Assembly (NCBI RefSeq): GCF_016406325.1
Contig: NZ_CP066370.1
Span: 2,418,001 to 2,482,000 of the forward strand
Source of the DNA: Shewanella putrefaciens
GTDB lineage: Bacteria > Pseudomonadota > Gammaproteobacteria > Enterobacterales > Shewanellaceae
Reading direction: 5' to 3'
DNA: 64,000 nucleotides
In this document: positions 23,925 to 31,979 of the stretch, one piece after another
Layout of the letters: every line of letters starts with the position of its first letter
Position numbering within the stretch: the stretch's first letter is position 1
The notes under the pieces: model-generated
The model's input: only the letters and a program-made list of their open reading frames with translations
Told to the model about the DNA's origin: nothing
The model's database searches: none
Made by a program: the position numbers and the translations under genes

Positions 23925-25064
23925 ATGTATACACTCAATCTCGATATCGCCCAGTTTCTTAGTGAATACTGGCAAAAGAAACCCCTGTTGATCAAAAAAG
24001 CATTTCCGCAGTTTGAAGATCCAATCAGCGCCGACGAACTAGCAGGCCTTGCCTGTGAAGAAGAAATCTCTTCACGCATCGTCGTCACCAAAGACAATGA
24101 TTGGGAAGTAGTGCAAGGTCCGTTTGAAGATTACGACTGCTATGGCGAAACCCATTGACAGTTATTAGTGCAAGCCGTCAACCATTGGTATCCTGATTCG
24201 CAGCCATTAGTTGAAGCGCTGCGCTTTTTACCTGACTGGCGCTTCGATGACTTGATGGCCTCATTTGCCACCCCAAGTGGCGGTGTTGGGCCTCACGTCG
24301 ATAACTACGATGTGTTTATCATTCAAGGCGAAGGTGAGCGTCGCTGGACTGTGGGTGACAATACTCCGCAACAACGCCGCGGTGGCAATCCAAACTCACC
24401 GCTGGTTGAAGACTTCACACCCATTATCGATGTAGTGTTAGAAAAAGGCGACATGCTTTATATTCCACCTGGTTTCCCACATTGCGGCGAAACCCTAACT
24501 GTGGCAATGAGTTACTCGATTGGTTTCCGCGCTCCTAGCCAGCAAGAATTGGTCAGTGAAGTCGCCGATTATTTGCTCGACAATAACTTAGGTCAGCAGC
24601 GTTTCACCTCGCAAACTGAGCCGAGTTCAGCCGGTATCGTCAGCCAAGATCATCAAGTGGGCATAATGTCACTATTGAGTCAGTTGAGCCAAGATCCCAA
24701 TAGCTACCAAATCGTGTTAGGTAAGTTGCTCAGTCAAAACCGTTTCGAGCTTGATTTGTGTGAAGGCGAAGAAGCTTACAACATAGAAGATTTGCAAGAT
24801 GCCTTCGCCCAAGGTGCTGGCGTCAGCCGTATCGGCGGTTTGAAAGTATTGCGCCTTGAAAATGACGCCACGCCGCGATTATTCATCAATGGTGATGTAC
24901 ACGAACTGCCCCAAACACCAGCGGATGTTATCGCACAGTTGAGCGATAACGTCAGCTTAAACGCCGATGAAGCGACTGAAATATGTCAGTATGAAGAAGT
25001 CCAAGCCTTACTGTTGAAACTCATCAATCAAGGTTTCTATTACTTGAGCGACAGCGAAGAATAG
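23925..25064 (+). pseudogene. roxA: roxA: 50S protein uL16 arginine 3-hydroxylase, interrupted by in-frame TGA
   Basis: A JmjC/cupin 2OG-Fe(II) oxygenase of the YcfD/RoxA family, which hydroxylates an Arg of ribosomal protein uL16. The frame is open from ATG 23925 to TAG 25064 (379 codons) except for TGA at 24156-24158, codon 78. E. coli RoxA reads GETNW at this point and this gene reads GETH-stop, so TGA replaces Trp TGG by one base change. All iron ligands lie after the stop: His124 and Asp126 in GPHVD, and His186 in FPHCGE. These are one residue off the E. coli numbering, which supports the start at 23925. The rest shows no other damage. It may be a recent nonsense mutation, a sequencing error or a readthrough site. 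No good ribosome site lies between the preceding hairpin and ATG. Confidence 0.9.
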
Positions 25065-25127
25065 GCCCTATCGACTTTGTTCGATAACCTTGTTCTTAAT
25101 ATAAAGCCTAAATAAAACATCAACATA

Positions 25128-25155
25128 AAAAAGGCACTCAATTGAGTGCCTTTTT
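25128..25155. terminator. Palindromic terminator after roxA
   Basis: A 14-bp perfect palindrome (25128-25141 and 25142-25155) with A and T ends, between roxA and the convergent DUF4826-like gene. It can serve both. Confidence 0.88.
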
Positions 25156-25242
25156 ATTATTTATGCCGTTATTTTGAGCAATCAACATAATTGACTGTAT
25201 TAACTCAATACTATCTAAATACAATCCTCAGCTCATTTGAGT

Positions 25243-25692
25243 TTAAGCATTCCACAGTTTATCGTCATTGTGCATACGATATAAACTTTCGGCACGCGAT
25301 ACTAATAGTTGAGCAAATTTAGCCTGAGTCGCATCACGGGTGGCCCCCGAACGCACTAAGTTTTCCGCCTGCATTTGCCACATCATAGAGAAATGACGCA
25401 CGGCATCACGGGCCGTCGCCGCCACTTTCACATCGACAAAATCCGACGGTAAATCCCCTGACATCACCCAATAGGTTTTGTTGCTTGGACGCTTTGATTC
25501 CATCTTCCAAATCGCCATATAAGGCGCAAGATAACGGCTTTCATCGGCGAGGACTTTGCTTGGGATCACGCCTTTTTCTGCGAGAAAACGATTGGCTTTT
25601 TGAAATTGAGTTCTGACCCACTCTTGACGTAGCTTTTCTATTTCTTCAGCTGATAAATTTTGTTGAGTCTGGTCGACAGCTTGTTCAGTCAT
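25243..25692 (-). CDS. DUF4826-like conserved protein
   Basis: A 149-residue soluble protein without signal peptide or membrane segment. The N-terminal half is a charged helix (EEIEKLRQEWVRTQF), and the middle reads YLAPYMAIWKMES. It resembles the DUF4826 family found in Shewanella and relatives, but I recall only the family, not a function. It lies alone between roxA and leucine dehydrogenase and is divergent from the latter. Confidence 0.75.
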   Translation of the reverse strand: MTEQAVDQTQQNLSAEEIEKLRQEWVRTQFQKANRFLAEKGVIPSKVLADESRYLAPYMAIWKMESKRPSNKTYWVMSGDLPSDFVDVKVAATARDAVRHFSMMWQMQAENLVRSGATRDATQAKFAQLLVSRAESLYRMHNDDKLWNA

Positions 25693-25801
25693 ACTTCCGT
25701 CCTATCTTATTGTTATAACGCGAGCCTGATTCTTGGGATCAGTGCGCGATTCATTCTATTCGTTACGTTAAATTCAGTACAATCCATTTTTAATCGCAAA
25801 G

Positions 25802-25818
25802 CTTACGTTTACGTAAAG
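25802..25818 (+). promoter_or_regulatory. Candidate LiuR-type operator upstream of leucine dehydrogenase
   Basis: Two tandem TTACGT elements (25803-25808 and 25809-25814) overlap a perfect 10-bp palindrome TTTACGTAAA at 25808-25817. A further TTACGT is at 25763. The ACGT-rich motif resembles the site of LiuR, the MerR-family regulator of branched-chain amino acid catabolism in proteobacteria. The target gene fits, but the match is from memory. Confidence 0.42.
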
Positions 25819-25972
25819 TGGAAAGCTAAATTGCCACAAATAATGTATTTATTCGGTCATTATGCATGGTTGAGAGTATCGCTAAATGCTATGGTTCTGC
25901 AATAAATATAACAAGCAGTCGATAGAGGCTCACCTCGTCGGCTTTTTCATTGTGTATAGCGGAGAAATTCAC

Positions 25973-27007
25973 GTGGCTGTATTTAATCATGTATCCTTTG
26001 ACGAACATGAACAGGTTGTATTCTGTCATGATAAAGAAAGTGGCTTAAAGGCCATTGTCGCCATCCATAACACCAATCTAGGCCCTGCCGTAGGTGGATG
26101 TCGGATGTGGAACTACCAATCGGATGATGAAGCCCTGACGGACGTATTACGCCTTTCTCGTGGCATGACTTACAAAAACGCCCTCGCTGGTTTAACCATG
26201 GGCGGTGGGAAATCAGTGATCATTGCCGATCCTAAAAGACAGGATCGCGAAGCGCTATTCCGCGCTTTTGGCCGTTTTATCAATAGTCTAGGTGGCCGCT
26301 ACTATTCAGCAGAAGATGTTGGTACTACTACGGCTGATATTATGATCGCCCATGAAGAAACCCCTTATATGGCGGGCCTTGAAGGCAAAAGTGGCGATCC
26401 ATCGCCCTTCACAGCCCTTGGCACTTATTTAGGCATTAAAGCCGCAGTAAAACATAAATTCGGTTTAGACAGCCTGAAAGGCCTTAAAATCGCCGTTCAA
26501 GGCGTAGGTCACGTAGGCTACTATCTATGTAAACATTTACATGGCGAAGGCGCAGAGCTGATTGTTACTGACATTCATCAAGCCTCGTTAGACAGAGTTG
26601 CCACCGATTTTGGCGCAATAGTTGTGGCGCCTCAAGAAATCTACTCACAAGATGTGGATGTGTATGCCCCTTGTGCCCTTGGCGCAACCTTAAACGATGC
26701 GACCTTACCGCAACTGAAAGCCAAAATTGTTGCTGGCTGTGCCAACAACCAATTAGCCGAAGTACGCCACGGTGAACAACTCAAAGAAATGGGCATACTG
26801 TACGCGCCAGACTATGTGATCAACGCAGGCGGTATTATTAACGTGTCATTCGAAAAAGATTACGACGCAGCAAAATCGACCGCTAAAGTAGAAGAAATTT
26901 ACAACACGTTGCTGAAAATATTCAGCCAAGCCGATGCGCAGAACCGTACAACTGGCGCTGTAGCTGATGAAATGGCTAAAGCCATTATCGAAGCCGCTAA
27001 GCAGTAA
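25973..27007 (+). CDS. ldh: Leucine dehydrogenase (Glu/Leu/Phe/Val family)
   Basis: A 344-residue NAD-dependent amino acid dehydrogenase that deaminates Leu, Val and Ile to 2-oxo acids. Present are the catalytic-Lys segment GGGKSVIIADP, the Rossmann motif VQGVGHVGYYL, and CALGATLN with VAGCANNQL typical of leucine dehydrogenases. The frame is open to 25886, but GTG at 25973 has GGAG nine bases upstream and gives the family length. It begins branched-chain amino acid breakdown. Phenylalanine dehydrogenase is the main alternative. Confidence 0.9.
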   Translation: MAVFNHVSFDEHEQVVFCHDKESGLKAIVAIHNTNLGPAVGGCRMWNYQSDDEALTDVLRLSRGMTYKNALAGLTMGGGKSVIIADPKRQDREALFRAFGRFINSLGGRYYSAEDVGTTTADIMIAHEETPYMAGLEGKSGDPSPFTALGTYLGIKAAVKHKFGLDSLKGLKIAVQGVGHVGYYLCKHLHGEGAELIVTDIHQASLDRVATDFGAIVVAPQEIYSQDVDVYAPCALGATLNDATLPQLKAKIVAGCANNQLAEVRHGEQLKEMGILYAPDYVINAGGIINVSFEKDYDAAKSTAKVEEIYNTLLKIFSQADAQNRTTGAVADEMAKAIIEAAKQ

Positions 27008-27029
27008 TTGTTCTGCACGTCTAACACTG

Positions 27030-27055
27030 AAAAAGCGACCGTTGGTCGCTTTTTT
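27030..27055 (+). terminator. Terminator of leucine dehydrogenase
   Basis: An 11-bp stem (27030-27040 and 27044-27054), a 3-nt loop and T6, 23 bases after the stop. Confidence 0.93.
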
Positions 27056-27198
27056 GTTACCTAAAATTTAATCTACCCCTAAGCTCATGGTTTAGCCGCG
27101 CTTTTAATTTCGACACAGAATATTCATTAAATCACGCTGGAAAACGTCATATTTGTTTGCTTGAATTAGTCTATCAGGTCCCAGCACAGGATAGCGCT

Positions 27199-27543
27199 AT
27201 GATCCGTTTCAAGTACGATCTCAACCAAGATGTGGTAGAACTGCAAGCCAGCAATTGGAGTGGTTTAGAGCGGGTCTTCGTTAATGGCCAGATGGTATCG
27301 CACAAGCTTAACTTTAAGCCTCAAAGTGAGCATACCATTCAGCTTAAAGACGGCGCACCATGCAAGTTTGAACTGCTTATCGATCCCCAAACCGATGAAC
27401 TCATGTGCCGAATTTATAAGCAACATAGACTCGTCGCTAGCCTAAAACAAGGCAAAGAAAATTTATTAGCCAGCCGCCGTTATTTACAGCACTCAGTGAT
27501 AGCCGTCAGCCTGCTTTGCGTCTTTGCACTTTACTTGAATTAA
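27199..27543 (+). CDS. Small tail-anchored hypothetical protein
   Basis: I do not recognise a family. The proposed product is 114 residues: a soluble, beta-rich N-terminal part with FVNGQMVSHKLNF, and a single C-terminal hydrophobic helix (last ~17 residues, ending in ALYLN), so the bulk probably faces the cytoplasm as a tail-anchored protein. ATG at 27199 has AGGA seven bases upstream. The frame is open to a TTG at 27157, which would add 14 residues but has a poor ribosome site. Codon use is like that of its neighbours. Monocistronic by its flanking hairpins. Confidence 0.65.
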   Translation: MIRFKYDLNQDVVELQASNWSGLERVFVNGQMVSHKLNFKPQSEHTIQLKDGAPCKFELLIDPQTDELMCRIYKQHRLVASLKQGKENLLASRRYLQHSVIAVSLLCVFALYLN

Positions 27544-27548
27544 TCAAA

Positions 27549-27595
27549 CCAGTTTCATCCCGCAAAGTGAGGCATAGTGGGTGGGATTAAACTGG
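27549..27595. terminator. Long imperfect inverted repeat between convergent genes
   Basis: 13-base arms (27549-27561 and 27583-27595) pair with one mismatch around a 21-base loop. It lies 6 bases after the small hypothetical gene and upstream of the marR-like 3' end. There is no strong T-run, so it may be a transcript-end structure rather than a classical terminator. Confidence 0.5.
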
Positions 27596-27684
27596 GAAAA
27601 TGATTTAGATAACCACATACAGATAGAAGTAAAAACAGCTAAATCACAGTTTTCCTCCATACCCATTCCATTAGATTCAAAGCT

Positions 27685-28101
27685 TCAAGCCAAGCGGTTG
27701 ATTTTATTCAATAGTAAAATGAATAGCTGTTGTTCATCTTCACTTAAATTTGACAGGAATTTTTCATTAACCCGCTCAGCTTCGCAGATAAGATCTTGCT
27801 CTAATGCTTTGGCTTCATCGGTCAAAAAGATTTGAAAAGCACGCCGATTATCGACTTCTTGATGGCGAGTAATAAGACCTTGCACCTGCAACTGATCGAG
27901 TAAGCGCGTCATAGTGTAATTTGCCACATCGCAACGCTTAGACAATTCAGTTTGGCTTATGCCCTCTTCTTGCCATAAAGCAAACAGCACAGGCCACAGT
28001 TTTATATCGAGTTGATATCGCTTAAGATGCAGATCAAGCTCATTTTGCAGCTCGATATTTAAGTGGGATACAAGATAGCCTAAGCTTTCATGACGATTCA
28101 A
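27685..28101 (-). CDS. MarR-family transcriptional regulator
   Basis: A 138-residue winged-helix repressor. The DNA-binding part includes EGISQTELSKRCDVANYTMTR-like helix-turn-helix followed by the wing with HQEVDNRRAFQIFLT. The frame is open to 28158, but TTG at 28101 lies six bases after a perfect AGGAGG (28108-28113), while the upstream ATGs have no such site. I therefore shorten the gene by 19 residues. MarR proteins usually sense small aromatic ligands or oxidants and control a neighbouring gene; no obvious target is adjacent here. Confidence 0.87.
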   Translation of the reverse strand: MNRHESLGYLVSHLNIELQNELDLHLKRYQLDIKLWPVLFALWQEEGISQTELSKRCDVANYTMTRLLDQLQVQGLITRHQEVDNRRAFQIFLTDEAKALEQDLICEAERVNEKFLSNLSEDEQQLFILLLNKINRLA

Positions 28102-28245
28102 ACAGCACCTCCTACCACAAAGGTTTAACGCGTTTTCACTTTCTCTATGCGCCATCATAGGAACCCAGAGTTAGTTTTAATACTACCACTTAACCCATAA
28201 TAAACTAGCTAAGACCACAGCAAATGATGCGATTAATCTACGAGT

Positions 28246-28719
28246 TCATTCCTCATCTAGATCAGATAAATTGAATTCATTCACAAAATTATAGTAACAG
28301 GCCCGACCTAATTTGCCCCATAAACCGCGCTCAAGCGGCAAATAAACACTGTCATCGGTGAGCTTCATCTGTTTTATATCGACTTTGTGATGCTGTGTTT
28401 CAATACTGGTTCTTACATTGAGCAGCGAATGGGGTTGCGCTCGCTCGAAATCGACAATCAGTAAGGGGGCATCTTCAACCCGCACTCGCACCTTCTCCAC
28501 TGGGGTAATTAAGAAATACTCATCATCGATGCAATGCAAAATACTGGCGAACAACTTAGCAAACTTTGCTGGTAGCGATGTGCCTAGATAGGTCCAATCA
28601 CCCAAGGCGTTAATGTCAAATAATGGGACTTCACTGCACAATGGCGCAACCGAGGTTAGCCTACAATCGGCGGCGAATTGTTTGAGCGTGTGTTGAATAC
28701 TGTCAGTCATCTTTTCCAT
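28246..28719 (-). CDS. DUF1285-family protein
   Basis: A 157-residue soluble protein. The segment WTYLGTSLPAKFAKLFASIL and YFLITPVEKVRVRVEDAPLL match the DUF1285 pattern (WxYxGxP...LVTPVEKVRIxVEDAPF) seen across proteobacteria. Function is unknown. ATG at 28719 lies five bases after GGAGG, which favours it over the internal ATG at 28710. It is downstream of ydiJ on the same strand, separated by the ydiJ terminator. Confidence 0.8.
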   Translation of the reverse strand: MEKMTDSIQHTLKQFAADCRLTSVAPLCSEVPLFDINALGDWTYLGTSLPAKFAKLFASILHCIDDEYFLITPVEKVRVRVEDAPLLIVDFERAQPHSLLNVRTSIETQHHKVDIKQMKLTDDSVYLPLERGLWGKLGRACYYNFVNEFNLSDLDEE

Positions 28720-28738
28720 CTAGGCCTCCGTCATCCAT

Positions 28739-28760
28739 AAAAAACCAGCCTTGCGGCTGG
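28739..28760 (-). terminator. Terminator of ydiJ
   Basis: Read on the minus strand it is a 6-bp GC-rich stem (28755-28760 with 28745-28750), a 4-nt loop and T6, 81 bases past the ydiJ stop. Confidence 0.8.
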
Positions 28761-28840
28761 CTTTAGTGTGACATTCAACACTTGGATATACCAGTGAGGA
28801 TAATTACGGCCTTGCTGGTCAATTTAAGTAATAAGGACCA

Positions 28841-31800
28841 TTACGCGTTTACTAACTCAAGTAAAGCCTCAAGTGGATGCTTTGGCTTGTAACCGGCAAA
28901 ACGTTTTACCTGGCTACGGCACGAATAGCCAGACACTAACACTTGCGGCTGTGCTATCTTAGCGAGGGTTTGCTGCCAAGACATATCGAACAAGGCCTTA
29001 GAGCGCTCGAGGTTTTCCGCCTCATGGCCATAGGTTCCCGCCATACCACAACAACCTAAATTGACTGTATTTAATTTCGCACCGAAATGGGCAAAGATTT
29101 TAGTCCACTCATTAGCGGTATTTGGCTTGGCCGTCGATTCGGTACAATGACTAAACCAAGTATATTGCTTATCTTGCACCGCTTTTGCAGGTAAATCTTT
29201 GATGACATTCAGTAGCCATTCGTTGGCTAACTTGACCTCAAAATTACCGCGATTAGCCCCTAAGACTTCACGGTATTCATCGCGATAACATAAGACTAAA
29301 GCAGGATCGATGCCTACCATGGGCATGCCAAGCTTATGGACTTGGTTCAGAAAGTCCGCACTCGACTGCGCCGTTTTAGCAAATTTATCTAAGAAGCCTT
29401 TAATATGCGTTGGCTTACCATTGGGTTTAAAGGGTAATAACACAGGTTTTAAACCCAGTTTTTCAATTAACTGAATAAAGCGATAAACAAGACCGGAATC
29501 ATAGAAACTGTTGAAGGGATCTTGCACCACTAACACAAACTGCGAACGCTTCTCTTCTGGAATCGCTTGCAACGCAGCTAAGTCGTAACCGCGGCTTAGA
29601 TGCCCATCGAGCCTTTGCTTCAAGGTCGGCACAGATAACGCAGGCGCATCCACATAACCAATCGCCTTTTTAATCACCCATTGGCTCAATGGATTTTGCG
29701 CTGCAAAGTTAGTCAGACGCGGCGCAGAAGCCATTAATGGCAAGCTATCTTCAATCCCTGCGACAAGATAGTCTTTTACAGGCCTTAAATAGCGTTGATA
29801 GTAAATATTGAAGAACTGCGCCCTAAACTTGGGCACATCCACTTTGACCGGACATTGCCCTGAGCAGGCTTTACAGGCCAAACAGCCCTTGAGCGATTCC
29901 ATCACCTCATGGGAATAATCATAATCACGTTTGGCATTAATGGTATTTTGTATGCGCTGCAATATACCAAAGGGTTTCGCTTTAGCGAGTGCATTCACAT
30001 CCACTCCTTCAGCCTCTAATAATCTTAACCATTCACGCATAAGACCAGCGCGCCCCTTGGGCGACTGCACTCTGTCACCTGTGACCTTAAATGAGGGGCA
30101 CATGGGTGAATAGCTACTGTAATTAAAACACAGGCCATTCCCGTTACAGTTCATTACATCAGGAAATGCATCACGTACATCAACAGGGATTTGTCTATCA
30201 AACTTACCACGCTTAACACTGTCGACATCATAATAGAGGGCACCAGTATCTTTAGGTGCCACCAGCTTACCGGGATTTAATCGGTTGTCAGGGTCGAACA
30301 AACCTTTGATATCTTGCAGCACACCAAAAAGTTCATCGCCAAAGACTGCTGGACCGTATTCACCGCGCACGCCTTTACCGTGTTCACCCCACATTAGGCC
30401 GCCGTATTTAAGCGTCAGTGCCGCGACTTGATCAGAAATGACTCGCAGTAACTTTTCATCTTCAACATCACACATATCAAGTGCAGGTCGCACATGGAGC
30501 ACACCCGCGTCCACATGGCCAAACATACCGTATTGCAAATTATACCCGTCGAGTAACGCGCGAAACTCCATAATATAATCGGCAAGTTTTTCGGGCGGTA
30601 CCGCGGTATCTTCTGCAAAGGCGATGGGCTTACGGCGTCCTTTAGTGGCGCCGAGTAAGCCAACGGCTTTTTTACGCATGCCGTAAATTTTTTCAATACT
30701 CGGCTTATCTTGCGTCACTTGGTAACCCAATACACCGCATTCACCTTTGCTGATCTGCTCAGAGAGTACCGCTTCAAGACTGGCGAGCTTTTGCTCAACT
30801 TCGACCGTGTCACCTGCAAACTCGACCATATTGAGACCATCAATCACTTTACCTGGCACTTCTTGGATAAGATCAGCCACCGAATGCCAGACAATATCTT
30901 CACGGGCTAAGTTAAGCACTTTTGAATCGACAGTTTCAACCACAGTCGCGCGCGCAGCGACTAAGGACGGCGCATGACGCAGCGCCGATTGGAAAGAATC
31001 GTACTTAATATTTACCATAGCGCGCTCGGTCGGCAATGGCGTGATATTGAGTTTGGCTTCGGTTATCACCGCAAGTGTGCCCTCTGAGCCCGTCAGAATT
31101 CGTGATAAATCGAATTGCGTTAGGCCTTCGTTCCACACATGTTTTAAGTCATAACCCGTGAGAAAACGGTTGAGCTTAGGAAATTGGCTTTCGATAAGTG
31201 TTCGCTTTTCTCGACAAACCTTTGCAATGGCCGAAATCAGCTTTTGCCCCAGCGGATTATCACTGACGTTATCGGGGTTACACAAAAGCCCTGCATCCAA
31301 TGGCTGGGTATCCAACACACTGCCATCAATCAACACACTTCGTAATGCCAGTACGTGATCTGATGTCTTACCATAGACGAGTGAGCCCGCACCCGAGGCA
31401 TCAGTGTTGATCATACCGCCAATCGTGGCACGATTTGAGGTGGATAAATCGGGACTAAAAAAATAACCGTGTGGGCGCAATGCATCATTAAGTGCATCTT
31501 TAATCACGCCAGCCTCAACTCGAACCCAACCTTGCTCAGCATTCACTTCGAGCACACGATTCATATAACGCGACACATCCAAAATCAGACCATGGGTCAA
31601 TGACTGACCATTCGTACCTGTACCACCACCTCGAGCGCTAAAACTGACTCCTCGGAATGCTTCTTTAGCCGCCAGCGTTAACGCAATTTGGATATCCTGC
31701 TGATTTTTAGGATAAAGAACTGCCTGGGGTAAAAATTGATAGACGGAGTTATCCGTAGCTTGCACTAAGCGCGCACTGTAGCGCTTATCGATATCACCGG

Positions 31801-31897
31801 CATAGGCACTTTGTTCTAAAGCATCAAGATATGCCAGATAGACAGGTTCTAAGGTTTGTTGATGTGATAGCAGGGGTAGCATGAGCAGCTCAGTCAA
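28841..31897 (-). CDS. ydiJ: FAD and Fe-S oxidoreductase YdiJ (D-2-hydroxyglutarate dehydrogenase type)
   Basis: A 1018-residue fusion, the same length as E. coli YdiJ, which oxidises D-2-hydroxyglutarate. An N-terminal FAD-binding PCMH domain (about residues 50-290) has SARGGGTGTNGQSL and STSNRATIGGMINTDASG. A FAD-linked oxidase C-terminal domain follows to about 570, then a ferredoxin-type region with CLACKACSGQCPVKVDVPK, and a C-terminal CCG-like domain with NLGCCGMAGTYGHE. It is probably a membrane-peripheral respiratory dehydrogenase. Shewanella D-lactate dehydrogenase Dld-II has a similar plan but is shorter. In E. coli ydiJ is also near ppsA. Confidence 0.9.
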   Translation of the reverse strand: MTELLMLPLLSHQQTLEPVYLAYLDALEQSAYAGDIDKRYSARLVQATDNSVYQFLPQAVLYPKNQQDIQIALTLAAKEAFRGVSFSARGGGTGTNGQSLTHGLILDVSRYMNRVLEVNAEQGWVRVEAGVIKDALNDALRPHGYFFSPDLSTSNRATIGGMINTDASGAGSLVYGKTSDHVLALRSVLIDGSVLDTQPLDAGLLCNPDNVSDNPLGQKLISAIAKVCREKRTLIESQFPKLNRFLTGYDLKHVWNEGLTQFDLSRILTGSEGTLAVITEAKLNITPLPTERAMVNIKYDSFQSALRHAPSLVAARATVVETVDSKVLNLAREDIVWHSVADLIQEVPGKVIDGLNMVEFAGDTVEVEQKLASLEAVLSEQISKGECGVLGYQVTQDKPSIEKIYGMRKKAVGLLGATKGRRKPIAFAEDTAVPPEKLADYIMEFRALLDGYNLQYGMFGHVDAGVLHVRPALDMCDVEDEKLLRVISDQVAALTLKYGGLMWGEHGKGVRGEYGPAVFGDELFGVLQDIKGLFDPDNRLNPGKLVAPKDTGALYYDVDSVKRGKFDRQIPVDVRDAFPDVMNCNGNGLCFNYSSYSPMCPSFKVTGDRVQSPKGRAGLMREWLRLLEAEGVDVNALAKAKPFGILQRIQNTINAKRDYDYSHEVMESLKGCLACKACSGQCPVKVDVPKFRAQFFNIYYQRYLRPVKDYLVAGIEDSLPLMASAPRLTNFAAQNPLSQWVIKKAIGYVDAPALSVPTLKQRLDGHLSRGYDLAALQAIPEEKRSQFVLVVQDPFNSFYDSGLVYRFIQLIEKLGLKPVLLPFKPNGKPTHIKGFLDKFAKTAQSSADFLNQVHKLGMPMVGIDPALVLCYRDEYREVLGANRGNFEVKLANEWLLNVIKDLPAKAVQDKQYTWFSHCTESTAKPNTANEWTKIFAHFGAKLNTVNLGCCGMAGTYGHEAENLERSKALFDMSWQQTLAKIAQPQVLVSGYSCRSQVKRFAGYKPKHPLEALLELVNA

Positions 31898-31923
31898 TTA
31901 TTGTTATGGCGTCATTATAAACA

Positions 31924-31953
31924 AAAAAAAGCCGCTAAAAAGCGGCTTTTTTT
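31924..31953 (-). terminator. Terminator of ppsA
   Basis: A 13-bp stem (31924-31936 and 31941-31953) with a 4-nt loop and A7/T7 ends, just past the ppsA stop on the minus strand and before ydiJ. Confidence 0.93.
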
Positions 31954-31979
31954 ATATGTTTACAAAATTATAACGAAGA

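Noticed and set aside
24156..24200. Selenocysteine insertion at the roxA TGA
   Set aside because: The bases after TGA do not form a bacterial SECIS-type hairpin at the right distance, and the family residue is Trp, not Cys or Sec.
24168..25064. A separate gene starting at GTG 24168
   Set aside because: It has no ribosome site, lies in the same frame as the upstream half, and begins in the middle of the RoxA domain. It is the second part of roxA.
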